NCBI GenBank assembly: GCA_029263795.1 | Contig: JAJUFI010000001.1 | Span: forward strand, 1 to 64,000 | DNA from: Alcaligenaceae bacterium | Lineage (GTDB): Bacteria > Pseudomonadota > Gammaproteobacteria > Burkholderiales > Burkholderiaceae_B | Direction of reading: 5' to 3' | DNA: 64,000 nt | Shown here: positions 46,138 through 55,489 of the stretch, in pieces | Layout of the letters: every line of letters starts with the position of its first letter | Position numbering within the stretch: the stretch's first letter is position 1 | Notes under the pieces: generated by a model | The model's input: the letters and a program-made list of their open reading frames with translations, nothing else | Told to the model about the DNA's origin: nothing | The model's database searches: none | Made by a program: the position numbers and the translations under genes

Positions 46138-47319
46138 TTGAGAATTTTCAGGGCCATGTTCCGGAAACGGATTGAAATCATCTATTGCCTGGTGGCGGGT
46201 ATGCCAACTTTGTTGCTGCCTGCCAGCGTACATGCGTCAGAAGCCGCCGGCATCGGGCGGCTTTGGGCTGCACAAACTTTTCCGGTGGAAGCTGCAAGCG
46301 GTGAGCCGGCGCGTCCACTGCCGCCACTGCCGGGGGTGGAGGCGGAGGATTCGCCTGCGCAAGGAATGGAGGCACCGGGTTTCCAGCCCGACATTCCCTA
46401 TTCCTATTTCTGGGGGCCGCAGGACAGCATGCAGTTGCGCAGCCATGCAGGTCTGCGCGGCTTCGTCTCGAGGCATTCGCCGGGCCTGCTGAGCGGGTTC
46501 GAGCTGCCGCGGTACGAGACTCCGGAGACGCGCTGGCAACCGCGGCCCAGTGGTGGTGGCTGGAATGCCGCTGCCGCGCGATGGAACACCCGCCTGGATG
46601 GCAATACTGAAATATCCCTGGGCAACAGCGAGTTTGTTTCCACGCAGTGGGAAGACAGTCTGAGGTTGAGCGGCATCAGCCTGAGCCAGAGCTTTCTTGC
46701 CAGCAATGCCACTGACCCGCAATGGAGGTATTCGTTTGCCCTGGGAGCGGTGGACTTGTCTGCTGCGGGCGCCAATGACCTGCAGTTCGGGCCAGCTGCC
46801 GGCGCCATGGCGGTGAGCTACGACTACAGCGAGCGGCTCAATCTTGCCGCGCGTACGGAAGTCGCCTCCGACTTGTTCCTGACGGGCATTTCGAGCCAGT
46901 ACGACTTCGGTGCACTGGGGCGCTGGCGCTCGTCCGTGGCGCGCTCCAACCGAGGTCAGGAGGAGGGTTGGCGCTATCGGGCCATGGCAGACGTCGATCT
47001 CATGGAAGATGTGACGCTGGGCTGGATGGGGGAACGCCATACCGAAGGTTTCATGGATGTGCGGCGCCACGCAGCCGGAGCAAGCTCGGTGGGAGGGGCA
47101 CGGCACAAATGGTCAGCATCCTGGGACGTCGGGCGTTGGGGGGAATGGTCCGGCAGCTTTGAAACGGTGCGTAACCGCGACGGTGTTCAGCAACGCCGCT
47201 TCGGCCTCATGCAGCAGTTCTGGTACAGCCCGAAGTTGCGTGTGGGCATTCATGCTGAGCGCGAGGTCGTCGCGGACGACTATGATATAGGGCTCCGCTT
47301 TTCCTTCCCCCTGTATTGA
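46138..47319 (+). CDS. Predicted outer membrane beta-barrel protein of unknown function
   Basis: A 393-residue exported protein I cannot assign. An N-terminal signal peptide (hydrophobic core IIYCLVAGMPTLLLPAS, cleavage near VHA-SEA) is followed by a Pro-rich linker and, from about residue 150, alternating polar/aromatic strands (DYSERLNLAARTEVASDL; LTGISSQYDFGALGRW; GWRYRAMADVDLMEDVTLGW) ending in an aromatic residue (RFSFPLY). The strand repeats resemble the barrel of fimbrial ushers, but usher plug and periplasmic domains are absent. The start is TTG 46138 (GGAGGA at 46121) or ATG 46156. Divergent from the OmpR-like gene. Confidence 0.7.
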   Translation: MRIFRAMFRKRIEIIYCLVAGMPTLLLPASVHASEAAGIGRLWAAQTFPVEAASGEPARPLPPLPGVEAEDSPAQGMEAPGFQPDIPYSYFWGPQDSMQLRSHAGLRGFVSRHSPGLLSGFELPRYETPETRWQPRPSGGGWNAAAARWNTRLDGNTEISLGNSEFVSTQWEDSLRLSGISLSQSFLASNATDPQWRYSFALGAVDLSAAGANDLQFGPAAGAMAVSYDYSERLNLAARTEVASDLFLTGISSQYDFGALGRWRSSVARSNRGQEEGWRYRAMADVDLMEDVTLGWMGERHTEGFMDVRRHAAGASSVGGARHKWSASWDVGRWGEWSGSFETVRNRDGVQQRRFGLMQQFWYSPKLRVGIHAEREVVADDYDIGLRFSFPLY

Positions 47320-47325
47320 TCCCGC

Positions 47326-49137
47326 ATGTCCACCCCTCTGGAAGTCCTGCAGCGCGTCTTCGGCTATGAATCCTTTCGAGCAGAACAGCAGGCCATCATT
47401 GATACCCTGATGGCCGGCAACGATGCTCTGGTCCTCATGCCCACCGGGGGAGGGAAGTCGCTGTGCTATCAGATTCCGGCCTTACTCAGGCCGGGCACTG
47501 GGGTCGTCGTTTCTCCCCTCATCGCTCTCATGCAGGATCAGGTCGATGCACTGACCGAACTGGGCGTGAGGGCAGCCTACCTCAATTCGTCGCAGGACTG
47601 GCGCGAAGCTCGAGACGTTGAGCGGCGCATGCTCAATGGGGAGCTGGATCTGCTGTATGTGGCTCCGGAGCGTCTGCTCACAGATCGCTGTCTGGAATTG
47701 CTGAGCCGTTCGCGCATCGCCCTGTTTGCCATCGACGAAGCCCATTGTGTCTCGCAGTGGGGCCATGATTTCCGGCCGGAGTATCTCGGCTTGTCAGCCC
47801 TCCATGAGCGCTGGCCCGAAGTTCCCCGCATCGCGCTGACAGCAACGGCCACCGCCGCCACGCGTGAGGAAATCGCCCGGCGCCTGTCCCTGGAAGACGC
47901 GGCCCACTTCGTCTCCAGCTTCGACCGGCCGAACATTCTGTACCGTATTGTTGAGAAGAACGATGTCAAACGGCAGCTGCTGAACTTCATTCGTGAAGAA
48001 CACATGGGTGACAGCGGCATTGTGTATTGCCTGTCGCGATCGCGGGTGGAAGACATGGCTGCCTTTCTGTCGCAGAACGGCATTCCGGCCTTGCCCTATC
48101 ACGCAGGAATGGACGCGGCCCGCCGGGCAGAGCACCAGGCGCGCTTCTTGCGCGAAGAAGGCTTGGTGATGACGGCGACCATCGCCTTTGGCATGGGTGT
48201 GAACAAGCCGGATGTGCGTTTCGTCGCCCACGTCGACCTGCCTAAATCGGTGGAAGGCTATTACCAGGAGACGGGGCGTGCCGGCCGGGATGGCGAGCCG
48301 GCCACAGCCTGGATGGCCTATGGTCTGCAGGACGTAGTGCAACAGCGCCGTATGATTGACGAATCACAGGGTGATGACCAGTTCAAAAGGCGGTCCGGCC
48401 GCCAACTGGATGCCATGCTGGGCCTGTGTGAAACCGTGGACTGCCGCCGCCAGCAGCTGCTGGCCTATTTCGGGCAGAACATTGCCCCTTGCGGAAACTG
48501 CGATACCTGCGTGGAGCCACCAGAATCCTGGGACGGTACGGTGGCGGCCCAGAAGCTGCTCTCGGCAATCTTCCGCTTATGGCGTGAACGGGGTCAGCGA
48601 TACGGAGCCGGACATCTCATCGACATTCTGCGCGGCCGACTCACTCCCCGGGTGCGTGAAAACGGCCACGAAACCCTCAGCGTATTCGGCGTGGGGGCAG
48701 ACCTGAGCGACCAGGCCTGGCGCAGTGTTTTGCGGCAGCTGCTGGCCAAGGGCCTGGTGACGGTCGATTTTGAAGGGCATGGAACCCTGATGCTGACGGA
48801 TGACAGCCGTGCCGTGCTCAAGGGCGAGCGTACGCTGATGTTGCGGCGCGAGACCCTGAGCGCGGGCCGCGCCACCCGCATGCGCCGTCTGAGCACTGCC
48901 GATGCACACCTGGCTCCGGACGAACAGCTGCGGTTTGAGGCCTTGCGCGCCTGGCGCGCCGAGGTAGCGCGGGAACATGGCGTACCGGCCTACGTGATCT
49001 TCCACGATGCGACCTTGCGGGAGATTGCGCGAGGCAACCCGCAATCCCTGGAGGAGCTTTCCCACGTGCATGGGGTCGGTGTACGCAAGCTCGAGGCCTA
49101 TGGAGAGGCCTTGCTGGAGTGCGTGGCCGAGGTCTGA
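47326..49137 (+). CDS. recQ: ATP-dependent DNA helicase RecQ
   Basis: A 603-residue SF2 helicase for recombination and fork repair. Motif I MPTGGGKSLCYQIP, motif II/aromatic loop DEAHCVSQWGHDFRP, and motif VI TGRAGRDGEP are intact; the RQC zinc site (CETVDCRRQQLLAYFG; CGNCDTC) and a C-terminal HRDC domain (RAWRAEVAREHGVPAYVIF) complete the standard bacterial layout. It starts 6 bases after the barrel gene with a weak RBS, and converges with ruvB. Confidence 0.97.
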   Translation: MSTPLEVLQRVFGYESFRAEQQAIIDTLMAGNDALVLMPTGGGKSLCYQIPALLRPGTGVVVSPLIALMQDQVDALTELGVRAAYLNSSQDWREARDVERRMLNGELDLLYVAPERLLTDRCLELLSRSRIALFAIDEAHCVSQWGHDFRPEYLGLSALHERWPEVPRIALTATATAATREEIARRLSLEDAAHFVSSFDRPNILYRIVEKNDVKRQLLNFIREEHMGDSGIVYCLSRSRVEDMAAFLSQNGIPALPYHAGMDAARRAEHQARFLREEGLVMTATIAFGMGVNKPDVRFVAHVDLPKSVEGYYQETGRAGRDGEPATAWMAYGLQDVVQQRRMIDESQGDDQFKRRSGRQLDAMLGLCETVDCRRQQLLAYFGQNIAPCGNCDTCVEPPESWDGTVAAQKLLSAIFRLWRERGQRYGAGHLIDILRGRLTPRVRENGHETLSVFGVGADLSDQAWRSVLRQLLAKGLVTVDFEGHGTLMLTDDSRAVLKGERTLMLRRETLSAGRATRMRRLSTADAHLAPDEQLRFEALRAWRAEVAREHGVPAYVIFHDATLREIARGNPQSLEELSHVHGVGVRKLEAYGEALLECVAEV

Positions 49138-49161
49138 GCTGGCCAGAATTCAGGGCAGCGG

Positions 49162-50229
49162 TTAGAACAGTTCCGGCGTCCCGCCACCCGTTCCGACTGG
49201 CGGCTTCAGCCCCATGTGCAGCCAGGTGGTGCGCGTGGCCACACGGCCTCTTGGGGTGCGCTGCAAGAACCCGGTCTGAATCAAATAAGGTTCGATGACA
49301 TCCTCGATGGTGTCGCGTTCTTCGCCTATGGCTGCGGCCAGGCTGTCTACGCCCACCGGCCCGCCATCAAACTTGTGCACTATGGCGTCCAGCAGCTTGC
49401 GGTCCATGAGGTCCAGGCCCATAGGGTCCACTTCCAGCATGGTGAGGGCGGCTGCCGCTGTTTCCGTATCGATGCGGCCCTGGGCCTTCACTTCAGCGTA
49501 GTCGCGCACCCGCCGCAGCAGCCGGTTGGCAATGCGCGGGGTACCGCGTGAGCGCCGCGCAATTTCCGCCGCGCCTTCCTTGCTGGCCCCGGCATTGAGC
49601 AGGCGGGCGCTGCGCTCAACGATATGGGCGAGGTCATCCGTGGAATAGAATTCCAGCCGGGAAACAATGCCGAAGCGGTCACGCAACGGGTTGGTCAGCA
49701 TGCCCGCGCGAGTGGTGGCACCCACCAAAGTGAAGGGCTGCAGGTCAATCTTCACGCTCCGGGCAGCCGGGCCTTCCCCAATCATGATGTCAATCTGGAA
49801 ATCCTCCATGGCGGGGTAAAGGATCTCCTCCACCACGGGCGACAACCGGTGTATTTCGTCGATGAACAGGACATCGTTCTTTTCCAGATTGGTGAGCAGG
49901 GCGGCGAGGTCTCCCGGGCGTTCCAGAACCGGGCCGGAAGTCTGACGCAGCTGCACACCCATTTCGTGCGCAATGATATGGGCCAGCGTGGTCTTGCCCA
50001 GGCCCGGGGGGCCGAACAGCAGCACGTGGTCCAGAGCTTCATTGCGCGCGCGAGCGGCCTGGATGAATATTTCCAGTTGTTCACGCACCCTGTGCTGGCC
50101 AATGTATTCGCGCAGGGCGCGGGGCCGCAGCGCGCGCTCTATGGAATCTTCATTGGGCGAGGCGCTCTGGGGTGCGACGATGCGTTCGGGTTGTGCCGTG
50201 CGCACCAGGGCATCGGAGTGTATGGCCAT
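49162..50229 (-). CDS. ruvB: Holliday junction branch migration ATPase RuvB
   Basis: A 355-residue AAA+ motor. [20 protein letters not shown] is Walker [11 protein letters not shown] Walker [19 protein letters not shown] the sensor/arginine-finger region, and the winged-helix C terminus is complete ([12 protein letters not shown]). It works with RuvA and RuvC, which are encoded 1.2 kb away on the same strand but separated by a threonine dehydratase gene on the opposite strand. TATACT (50257-50262, minus strand) may be its -10. Confidence 0.97.
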   Translation of the reverse strand: MAIHSDALVRTAQPERIVAPQSASPNEDSIERALRPRALREYIGQHRVREQLEIFIQAARARNEALDHVLLFGPPGLGKTTLAHIIAHEMGVQLRQTSGPVLERPGDLAALLTNLEKNDVLFIDEIHRLSPVVEEILYPAMEDFQIDIMIGEGPAARSVKIDLQPFTLVGATTRAGMLTNPLRDRFGIVSRLEFYSTDDLAHIVERSARLLNAGASKEGAAEIARRSRGTPRIANRLLRRVRDYAEVKAQGRIDTETAAAALTMLEVDPMGLDLMDRKLLDAIVHKFDGGPVGVDSLAAAIGEERDTIEDVIEPYLIQTGFLQRTPRGRVATRTTWLHMGLKPPVGTGGGTPELF

Positions 50230-50417
50230 GGAAGCTGTCTATATTCACAGTAATTGCTCACTAGTATAGAACGCCCATTGCCGCCGGTGACAGCCCGGTG
50301 CCGGAAGCCGTAGCTATTTCGGAAGGAACTCTTTGCGCTTTTAGGGGAAGCCACTTAGCTTTCAGATATGATGACGAAAAATATCAATGTCACTTAATCT
50401 GGAATACGGGATAGGGA

Positions 50418-51392
50418 ATGAGTCGTGCTTTGCCAAGGTACCAGGATATCCAGGAAGCAGCCGAGCGGTTGCGTGGTGTGGTTCATCGCACACCAGTACT
50501 GACGTCGCAGACACTGAACGGCCGCCTGGACGCGGAAGTCTTCTTCAAATGTGAAAACCTGCAGAAGGTCGGTGCCTTCAAATTCCGTGGCGCCTACAAC
50601 GCCATCGCCAAGCTCAGCCCAGAAGAGCGCGCAGCCGGAGTGGTGACCTTTTCTTCCGGGAACCATGGGCAGGCGATAGCGCGCGCAGCCCAGGCCCTGG
50701 GTGTAACGGCCACCATAGTGATGCCCCTCGATGCGCCCAAGGCCAAGCGTAACGCCGCCGCCAGCTACGGAGCCCGCATAATTCCCTACGACCGCCAGAC
50801 TGAAGATCGTGAACAGGTTGCGCGCCAGCTCATCGAACAAGAAGGTCTCACCCTGATTCCTCCCTTCGATCATGCCGACGTCATTGCGGGTCAGGGCACG
50901 GCCGTCATGGAACTGCTGGAAGAGGTGGGTGGGCTGGACGCCCTATTCGTGCCCCTTGGTGGGGGAGGGCTGCTGGCGGGGTCATTGCTGGCGGCCCACG
51001 CCGTGGCACCGGAATGCCTCGTTTACGGGGTTGAGCCCTCGGCAGGCAATGATGGCCAGCAGTCATTCAACAAGGGCGAAGTCGTTCGAATTCCGCCACC
51101 GCGTTCCATCGCTGACGGTGCACTGACCCAGGCCCTGGGCGAAATTACCTTCCCCATCATCAAGCGATATGCGCACGACATTCTCACCGTATCGGACGAA
51201 AAACTGATTCACGCCATGCAGTTCTTCGCCGAACGGATGAAGCTTGTGGTGGAACCGACCGGCTGTCTGGGAGCAGCGGCTGTGCTGAATGAAACGGTGC
51301 CGGTGCGCGGTATGCGCATAGGGGTAATCCTGAGCGGCGGCAACGTTGACCTGGCCAGCTACGCAGCCTGTCTGTCGCACGGGCAGCAGTAA
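50418..51392 (+). CDS. Threonine/serine dehydratase (PLP-dependent)
   Basis: A 324-residue fold-type II PLP enzyme of the catabolic threonine dehydratase/serine racemase group. The PLP lysine lies in VGAFKFRGAYNAI (Lys55), FSSGNHGQAIA follows, and the phosphate-binding loop is PLGGGGLLAGS. It lacks the C-terminal ACT-like regulatory domain of biosynthetic IlvA, so a degradative or threo-hydroxyaspartate dehydratase role is likely. It is inserted, in opposite orientation, between ruvA and ruvB. TATGAT (50367-50372) could be its -10. Confidence 0.92.
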   Translation: MSRALPRYQDIQEAAERLRGVVHRTPVLTSQTLNGRLDAEVFFKCENLQKVGAFKFRGAYNAIAKLSPEERAAGVVTFSSGNHGQAIARAAQALGVTATIVMPLDAPKAKRNAAASYGARIIPYDRQTEDREQVARQLIEQEGLTLIPPFDHADVIAGQGTAVMELLEEVGGLDALFVPLGGGGLLAGSLLAAHAVAPECLVYGVEPSAGNDGQQSFNKGEVVRIPPPRSIADGALTQALGEITFPIIKRYAHDILTVSDEKLIHAMQFFAERMKLVVEPTGCLGAAAVLNETVPVRGMRIGVILSGGNVDLASYAACLSHGQQ

Positions 51393-51407
51393 GCCGAACC
51401 GAAGGCG

Positions 51408-51983
51408 TCAGCGGGCGAGCGACTTCAAAGCCAGCCGGATACCTTCGGCTACGTCGACATCCGGTGGCAGCGACTTCAGGGCCTTTTGCGATTCCGCGCT
51501 GGAATATCCGAGTGAGATCAGCGCATTGAGAATATCGGCCTGTCCCCCGGCGACTGGCGCTGCAGCAACATCCAGTTCCGCGCCGAGCTTGCCGCGCAAT
51601 TCCAGCAGCAGGCGCTCGGCGGTCTTCTTTCCAATTCCAGGCACCTGGGTCAGGCGCCCGGTTTCCTGCAGGGTGATGGCACTGGACAGCTCTTCCACGC
51701 TCATGCCGGAAAGCACGGCCAGGCCGATGCGGGCACCAACGCCGGTCACCTTTATCAGCGAGCGGAAGGCGCTGCGTTCGGCCTTGCTGGAAAACCCATA
51801 AAGAGTGTGGGCGTCTTCCCGTACTTGCAGATGGGTGTACAGGGTGACCTGGGCACCAACATCAGGCAGCTTGTAAAGCGTACTCATGGGTACGTCGATT
51901 TCATAGCCCACGCCTCCCACATCAACGAGTATGGTGGGAGGGCTGGCTTTCTCCAGCAATACGCCGTGTATACGTCCGATCAT
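51408..51983 (-). CDS. ruvA: Holliday junction branch migration protein RuvA
   Basis: A 191-residue protein that binds four-way junctions and loads Ruv[13 protein letters not shown] starts the OB fold; the helix-hairpin-helix segments [15 protein letters not shown] and [16 protein letters not shown] are intact; the C-terminal RuvB-binding domain follows ([13 protein letters not shown]). ATG 51983 is the family start although the frame is open to 52115. It lies 28 bases after ruvC. Confidence 0.97.
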   Translation of the reverse strand: MIGRIHGVLLEKASPPTILVDVGGVGYEIDVPMSTLYKLPDVGAQVTLYTHLQVREDAHTLYGFSSKAERSAFRSLIKVTGVGARIGLAVLSGMSVEELSSAITLQETGRLTQVPGIGKKTAERLLLELRGKLGAELDVAAAPVAGGQADILNALISLGYSSAESQKALKSLPPDVDVAEGIRLALKSLAR

Positions 51984-52011
51984 GCTTGAATCCCGTGAAA
52001 AGCGGCCACGC

Positions 52012-52551
52012 TCAGCCGAGCAGACGGCCGTTGCGCATGCGGCCGGCACCGGCCGCCAGCCCACCCCTGCCCAGGGCAATCGCCACGGGCAGCATGTGCG
52101 CGTGACAAATGGCACAGGCCAGGGCGTCGGCGGAATCCGCCGCGGGCAGGCCGCTCAGCGAAAGCAGCCGTTGCACCATATGCTGGACCTGTTCCTTGGC
52201 GGCGCGGCCCGAACCGACCACTGCCTTCTTGATTTGCAGGGCAGTGTATTCGTGGACTTCGAGCCCGGAATCCGCCAGGCCACACAGGGCGGCACCGCGT
52301 GCCTGACCGAGCAGCAGAGTTGAGGTGGGGTTGGTGTTGAGAAAAACCTTCTCCATGGCTGCGACGTCCGGCCGTGTTTCTGCGGCCACTTCGCGGACGT
52401 GGTCGAGAATGGTCTTCAGCCTTGCCGCGAGGCTGAGGTTACCGGGCACGACGATGGTTCCACTGGCCACATAGAGCAAGCGCGGGCCATCGACGTCGAT
52501 GACGCCGAAGCCCGTGCGCCGCAGGCCGGGGTCGATGCCCAGGATGCGCAT
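52012..52551 (-). CDS. ruvC: Crossover junction endodeoxyribonuclease RuvC
   Basis: A 179-residue resolvase. [15 protein letters not shown] contains the first catalytic Asp; AMEKVFLN the glutamate; and [14 protein letters not shown] the C-terminal acidic residues. Its ATG shares a base with the purH stop (TGATG), implying coupling. Confidence 0.96.
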   Translation of the reverse strand: MRILGIDPGLRRTGFGVIDVDGPRLLYVASGTIVVPGNLSLAARLKTILDHVREVAAETRPDVAAMEKVFLNTNPTSTLLLGQARGAALCGLADSGLEVHEYTALQIKKAVVGSGRAAKEQVQHMVQRLLSLSGLPAADSADALACAICHAHMLPVAIALGRGGLAAGAGRMRNGRLLG

Positions 52552-54143
52552 CAGTGGCGGAAGTGGCGGGTGCCCGTAAACACCATGGGGATGCCACGTT
52601 CGTTGGCCGCAGCGATCACTTCATCGTCGCGGATGCTGCCGCCCGGCTGAATCACGCAGCCGGCGCCCGCGTCCACCACGACATCAAGGCCGTCGCGGAA
52701 GGGGAAGAAGGCATCCGATGCTACGGCGGAACCAGCCAGCGTCAGCCCGGCGTTCTGCGCCTTGATGGAGGCAATGCGTGCAGAATCAACGCGGCTCATC
52801 TGGCCCGCGCCGACGCCGAGAGTCATGCCGTTGCCGGCAAACACGATGGCGTTGGACTTCACAAACTTTGCGACCTTCCATGCAAACTTCAGGTCTTCCA
52901 TTTGTTCGGCCGTCGGCTGAATGTCGGTCACGACACGGAATTCGGCATCGGGCGCCAGGAAATCGTCCGGGTTCTGCACCAGCCAGCCGCCACCCACGCG
53001 TTTGACATCAAAGGCGTTACGGCCGTCGCCCAGCGGAATCTGCAATACGCGCACGTTTTTCTTGGCCGCGAACACTGCCATTGCCTGGGAAGAATATTCT
53101 GGTGCCAGCACCACTTCGACAAACTGCTTGCTCACGGCTTCTGCCGTGGCGCCGTCAACCGGGCGGTTGAAGGCAATGATGCCGCCGAAAGCCGAAGTCG
53201 GGTCGGTCTTGAACGCCTTTTCGTAGGCTTCCAGAGGGGAGGCGCCCACGGCCACACCGCAGGGGTTAGCGTGTTTGATGATGACGCAGGCAGCGGAATC
53301 AAAGCTGCGAACACATTCCCAGCCGGCGTCGGCGTCTGCAATGTTGTTGTAGGACAGTTCCTTGCCCTGCAGCTGGGTATAGCTGCCCAGCAGGCCCGGG
53401 GCGACAGCAGGGTCAACGTAGAAGGCAGCCTGCTGGTGCGGGTTCTCGCCGTAACGCAGGACCTGGTTCTGCTTCAGCTGCAGATTGAGAACACGTGGCC
53501 ACTCCTGGCGCTCTGCGGGCTGATCCTGCGCGGGTTCGGACTGAGTCAGGCTGCTCAGATAAGTTGCGATGGCGCCGTCGTAGGCTGCGGTGTGGGCAAA
53601 AACCTTGGCAGCCAGTTCCAGGCGCAGGCCGTAGGAGGGCGCACCGTTGGGGCCGTCGATTTCGGCGAGGACGCGACCGTAATCGGCGGGGTCGATGACC
53701 ACAGTCGCACCACCGACAGGTGTGCCATGGTTTTTTGCAGCGGCGCGCAACATGGCGGGACCGCCGATGTCGATGTTCTCAATGGCATCGGCAAAGGTGC
53801 AGCCGGGCTTGGCGATGGTTTCGCGGAAGGGGTAGAGGTTCACCACCAGAAGGTCAATGCGATCAATGCCGTGCTCTTCCAGTGCCTGCATGTGTTCAGC
53901 ACTGTCCCGCCGTGCCAGCAGACCGCCATGAATCTTGGGGTGAAGCGTCTTCACACGCCCATCGAGGATCTCGGGGGAGCCCGTGTGCTGCGCGACTTCG
54001 GTCACCTTGATGCCAGCCTCGGCCAGCAGGCGGGCAGTGCCGCCGGTGGAGAGAATGCGGACGCCACGGCTGGCGAGGGCCTGGGCGAAGTCGACGATGC
54101 CCGATTTATCGGACACGGATATGAGAGCGGTCTGAATTTTCAT
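52551..54143 (-). CDS. purH: Bifunctional AICAR formyltransferase/IMP cyclohydrolase
   Basis: A 530-residue enzyme for the last two steps of IMP synthesis. The N-terminal MGS-like cyclohydrolase domain ([34 protein letters not shown]) and the C-terminal transformylase ([13 protein letters not shown], with the catalytic Lys-His) are complete. It lies 27 bases after fis and directly precedes ruvC. Confidence 0.97.
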   Translation of the reverse strand: MKIQTALISVSDKSGIVDFAQALASRGVRILSTGGTARLLAEAGIKVTEVAQHTGSPEILDGRVKTLHPKIHGGLLARRDSAEHMQALEEHGIDRIDLLVVNLYPFRETIAKPGCTFADAIENIDIGGPAMLRAAAKNHGTPVGGATVVIDPADYGRVLAEIDGPNGAPSYGLRLELAAKVFAHTAAYDGAIATYLSSLTQSEPAQDQPAERQEWPRVLNLQLKQNQVLRYGENPHQQAAFYVDPAVAPGLLGSYTQLQGKELSYNNIADADAGWECVRSFDSAACVIIKHANPCGVAVGASPLEAYEKAFKTDPTSAFGGIIAFNRPVDGATAEAVSKQFVEVVLAPEYSSQAMAVFAAKKNVRVLQIPLGDGRNAFDVKRVGGGWLVQNPDDFLAPDAEFRVVTDIQPTAEQMEDLKFAWKVAKFVKSNAIVFAGNGMTLGVGAGQMSRVDSARIASIKAQNAGLTLAGSAVASDAFFPFRDGLDVVVDAGAGCVIQPGGSIRDDEVIAAANERGIPMVFTGTRHFRH

Positions 54144-54170
54144 GGGGAGGTTCAGTGGTGATTGATGAAA

Positions 54171-54410
54171 TCAGGGTTGCAGGTCATGAGCCAGCAATTT
54201 CTTGCGCAGAGTGCTGCGGGTAATGCCCAGCATGGCCGCAGCTTTGGACTGATTGCCGTTGGATTTTTCCAGGGCCACCTGAAGCACGGGGCGTTCTACG
54301 CAATTGATGACCATGGCCAGCATGTCGCGCGGCTCGGAGTCACCCAGATCCGTGAAGTAACGTTCGAGGCGGTCGCGCACGGATTGTTCCAGGGGATTGA
54401 TGTTGCTCAT
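54171..54410 (-). CDS. fis: Fis-family nucleoid-associated DNA-binding protein
   Basis: A 79-residue protein with the C-terminal helix-turn-helix QSKAAAMLGITRSTLRKKL, as in E. coli Fis. The N terminus is shorter than in enterobacterial Fis (98 aa), as usual in betaproteobacteria. It lies directly after dusB, the ancestral dusB-fis arrangement, and before purH. Confidence 0.95.
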   Translation of the reverse strand: MSNINPLEQSVRDRLERYFTDLGDSEPRDMLAMVINCVERPVLQVALEKSNGNQSKAAAMLGITRSTLRKKLLAHDLQP

Positions 54411-54435
54411 GATTTGGAAGTGCTCTGGTTATGGT

Positions 54436-55446
54436 TCACGCAGCCAGGGCGTGAAGCTCTATGGTTTCGTTGGTGGAGAATTGGTCGAACCAGGCCTGCA
54501 GGGCGAGGACCTGTTCTTTTGTTGTTTCGCTGCTGTTGATCTGCCGCCGTACTTCTTCCGCATTGGGAAGCCCTTCGAGATACCACCCGATATGCTTGCG
54601 GGCGGTGCGCACACCTGTGTACTGACCATAGAACTGGTAGTGATCTTCCAGATGGTCAAGCAGGCAGCGTCGGAGTTCGCCCCAGGTGGGTGGAGCCAGG
54701 TGTTCTCCCGTGGCGAGATAATGACTGATCTCACGGAAAATCCACGGCCTGCCCTGTGCGGCGCGGCCGATCATCACCGCATCGGCGCCCGTATACTCTA
54801 ATACCTGCCGCGCTTTCTCGGGACTATCGATATCCCCATTGGCGACAACGGGAATTTCCAGACTGCGTTTGACTTCCCGTATGGTGTCGTACTCGGCTTC
54901 GCCTTGATAGAGGTCGCAGCGGGTCCGACCGTGCAGCGTCAGCGCGGCAATCCCGGCGTCCTGCGCGATCATGCCGATGCGTACAGCGTTGCGCGAGGAG
55001 CGGTCCCAGCCGGTACGCGTCTTGAGGGTGACGGGAATGTCGTAGGGGCGGCAGGCCTGCACCACGCTGTGCAGAATCCTGGCCACCAGGGCCTCGTCCC
55101 GAAGCAGGGCGGAACCCGACGCCACATTGCACACTTTCTTCACGGGACAACCCATGTTGATGTCAATGATGTGCGCGCCTTTCTCAATGTTGTAGCGCGC
55201 GGCTTCGGCCATCATTTCGGGGTCTGACCCGGCAATCTGCACTGCTATGGGCTCGGATTCGCCTTTGTGGTCTAGCCGGCGGGAAGTTTTGACGCTGTTC
55301 CACAGCTGCGGGTTGCTGGCAGCCATTTCAGACACGGCATAGGCCGCCCCCAGCGCCTTGCATAAGCGACGGTAGGGGCGATCGGTGACACCCGCCATGG
55401 GTGCCACAAAGACGGGGTGGGGAAGTGTCCAGGAGCCGATGCGCAT
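54436..55446 (-). CDS. dusB: tRNA-dihydrouridine synthase B
   Basis: A 336-residue flavoenzyme that reduces uridines in tRNA. FVAPMAGVTDRPYRRLCKAL, the catalytic cysteine region NMGCPVKKVCNVASGSALLR and GADAVMIGRAAQGRPWIFRE (FMN site) are intact. It lies 43 bases after the UbiH-like gene and 25 bases before fis. Confidence 0.96.
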   Translation of the reverse strand: MRIGSWTLPHPVFVAPMAGVTDRPYRRLCKALGAAYAVSEMAASNPQLWNSVKTSRRLDHKGESEPIAVQIAGSDPEMMAEAARYNIEKGAHIIDINMGCPVKKVCNVASGSALLRDEALVARILHSVVQACRPYDIPVTLKTRTGWDRSSRNAVRIGMIAQDAGIAALTLHGRTRCDLYQGEAEYDTIREVKRSLEIPVVANGDIDSPEKARQVLEYTGADAVMIGRAAQGRPWIFREISHYLATGEHLAPPTWGELRRCLLDHLEDHYQFYGQYTGVRTARKHIGWYLEGLPNAEEVRRQINSSETTKEQVLALQAWFDQFSTNETIELHALAA

Positions 55447-55489
55447 CCGGCGATTTTAACCCCCCTTGAGGAGGCCGTCGTGAAACGGC

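Noticed and set aside
52554-54161. A long open frame (535 residues) on the strand opposite purH
   Set aside because: It mirrors purH codon for codon in a GC-rich gene, gives a low-complexity His/Gly/Val-rich product and has no family features. Similar antisense frames occur opposite tkt, fba and gap.
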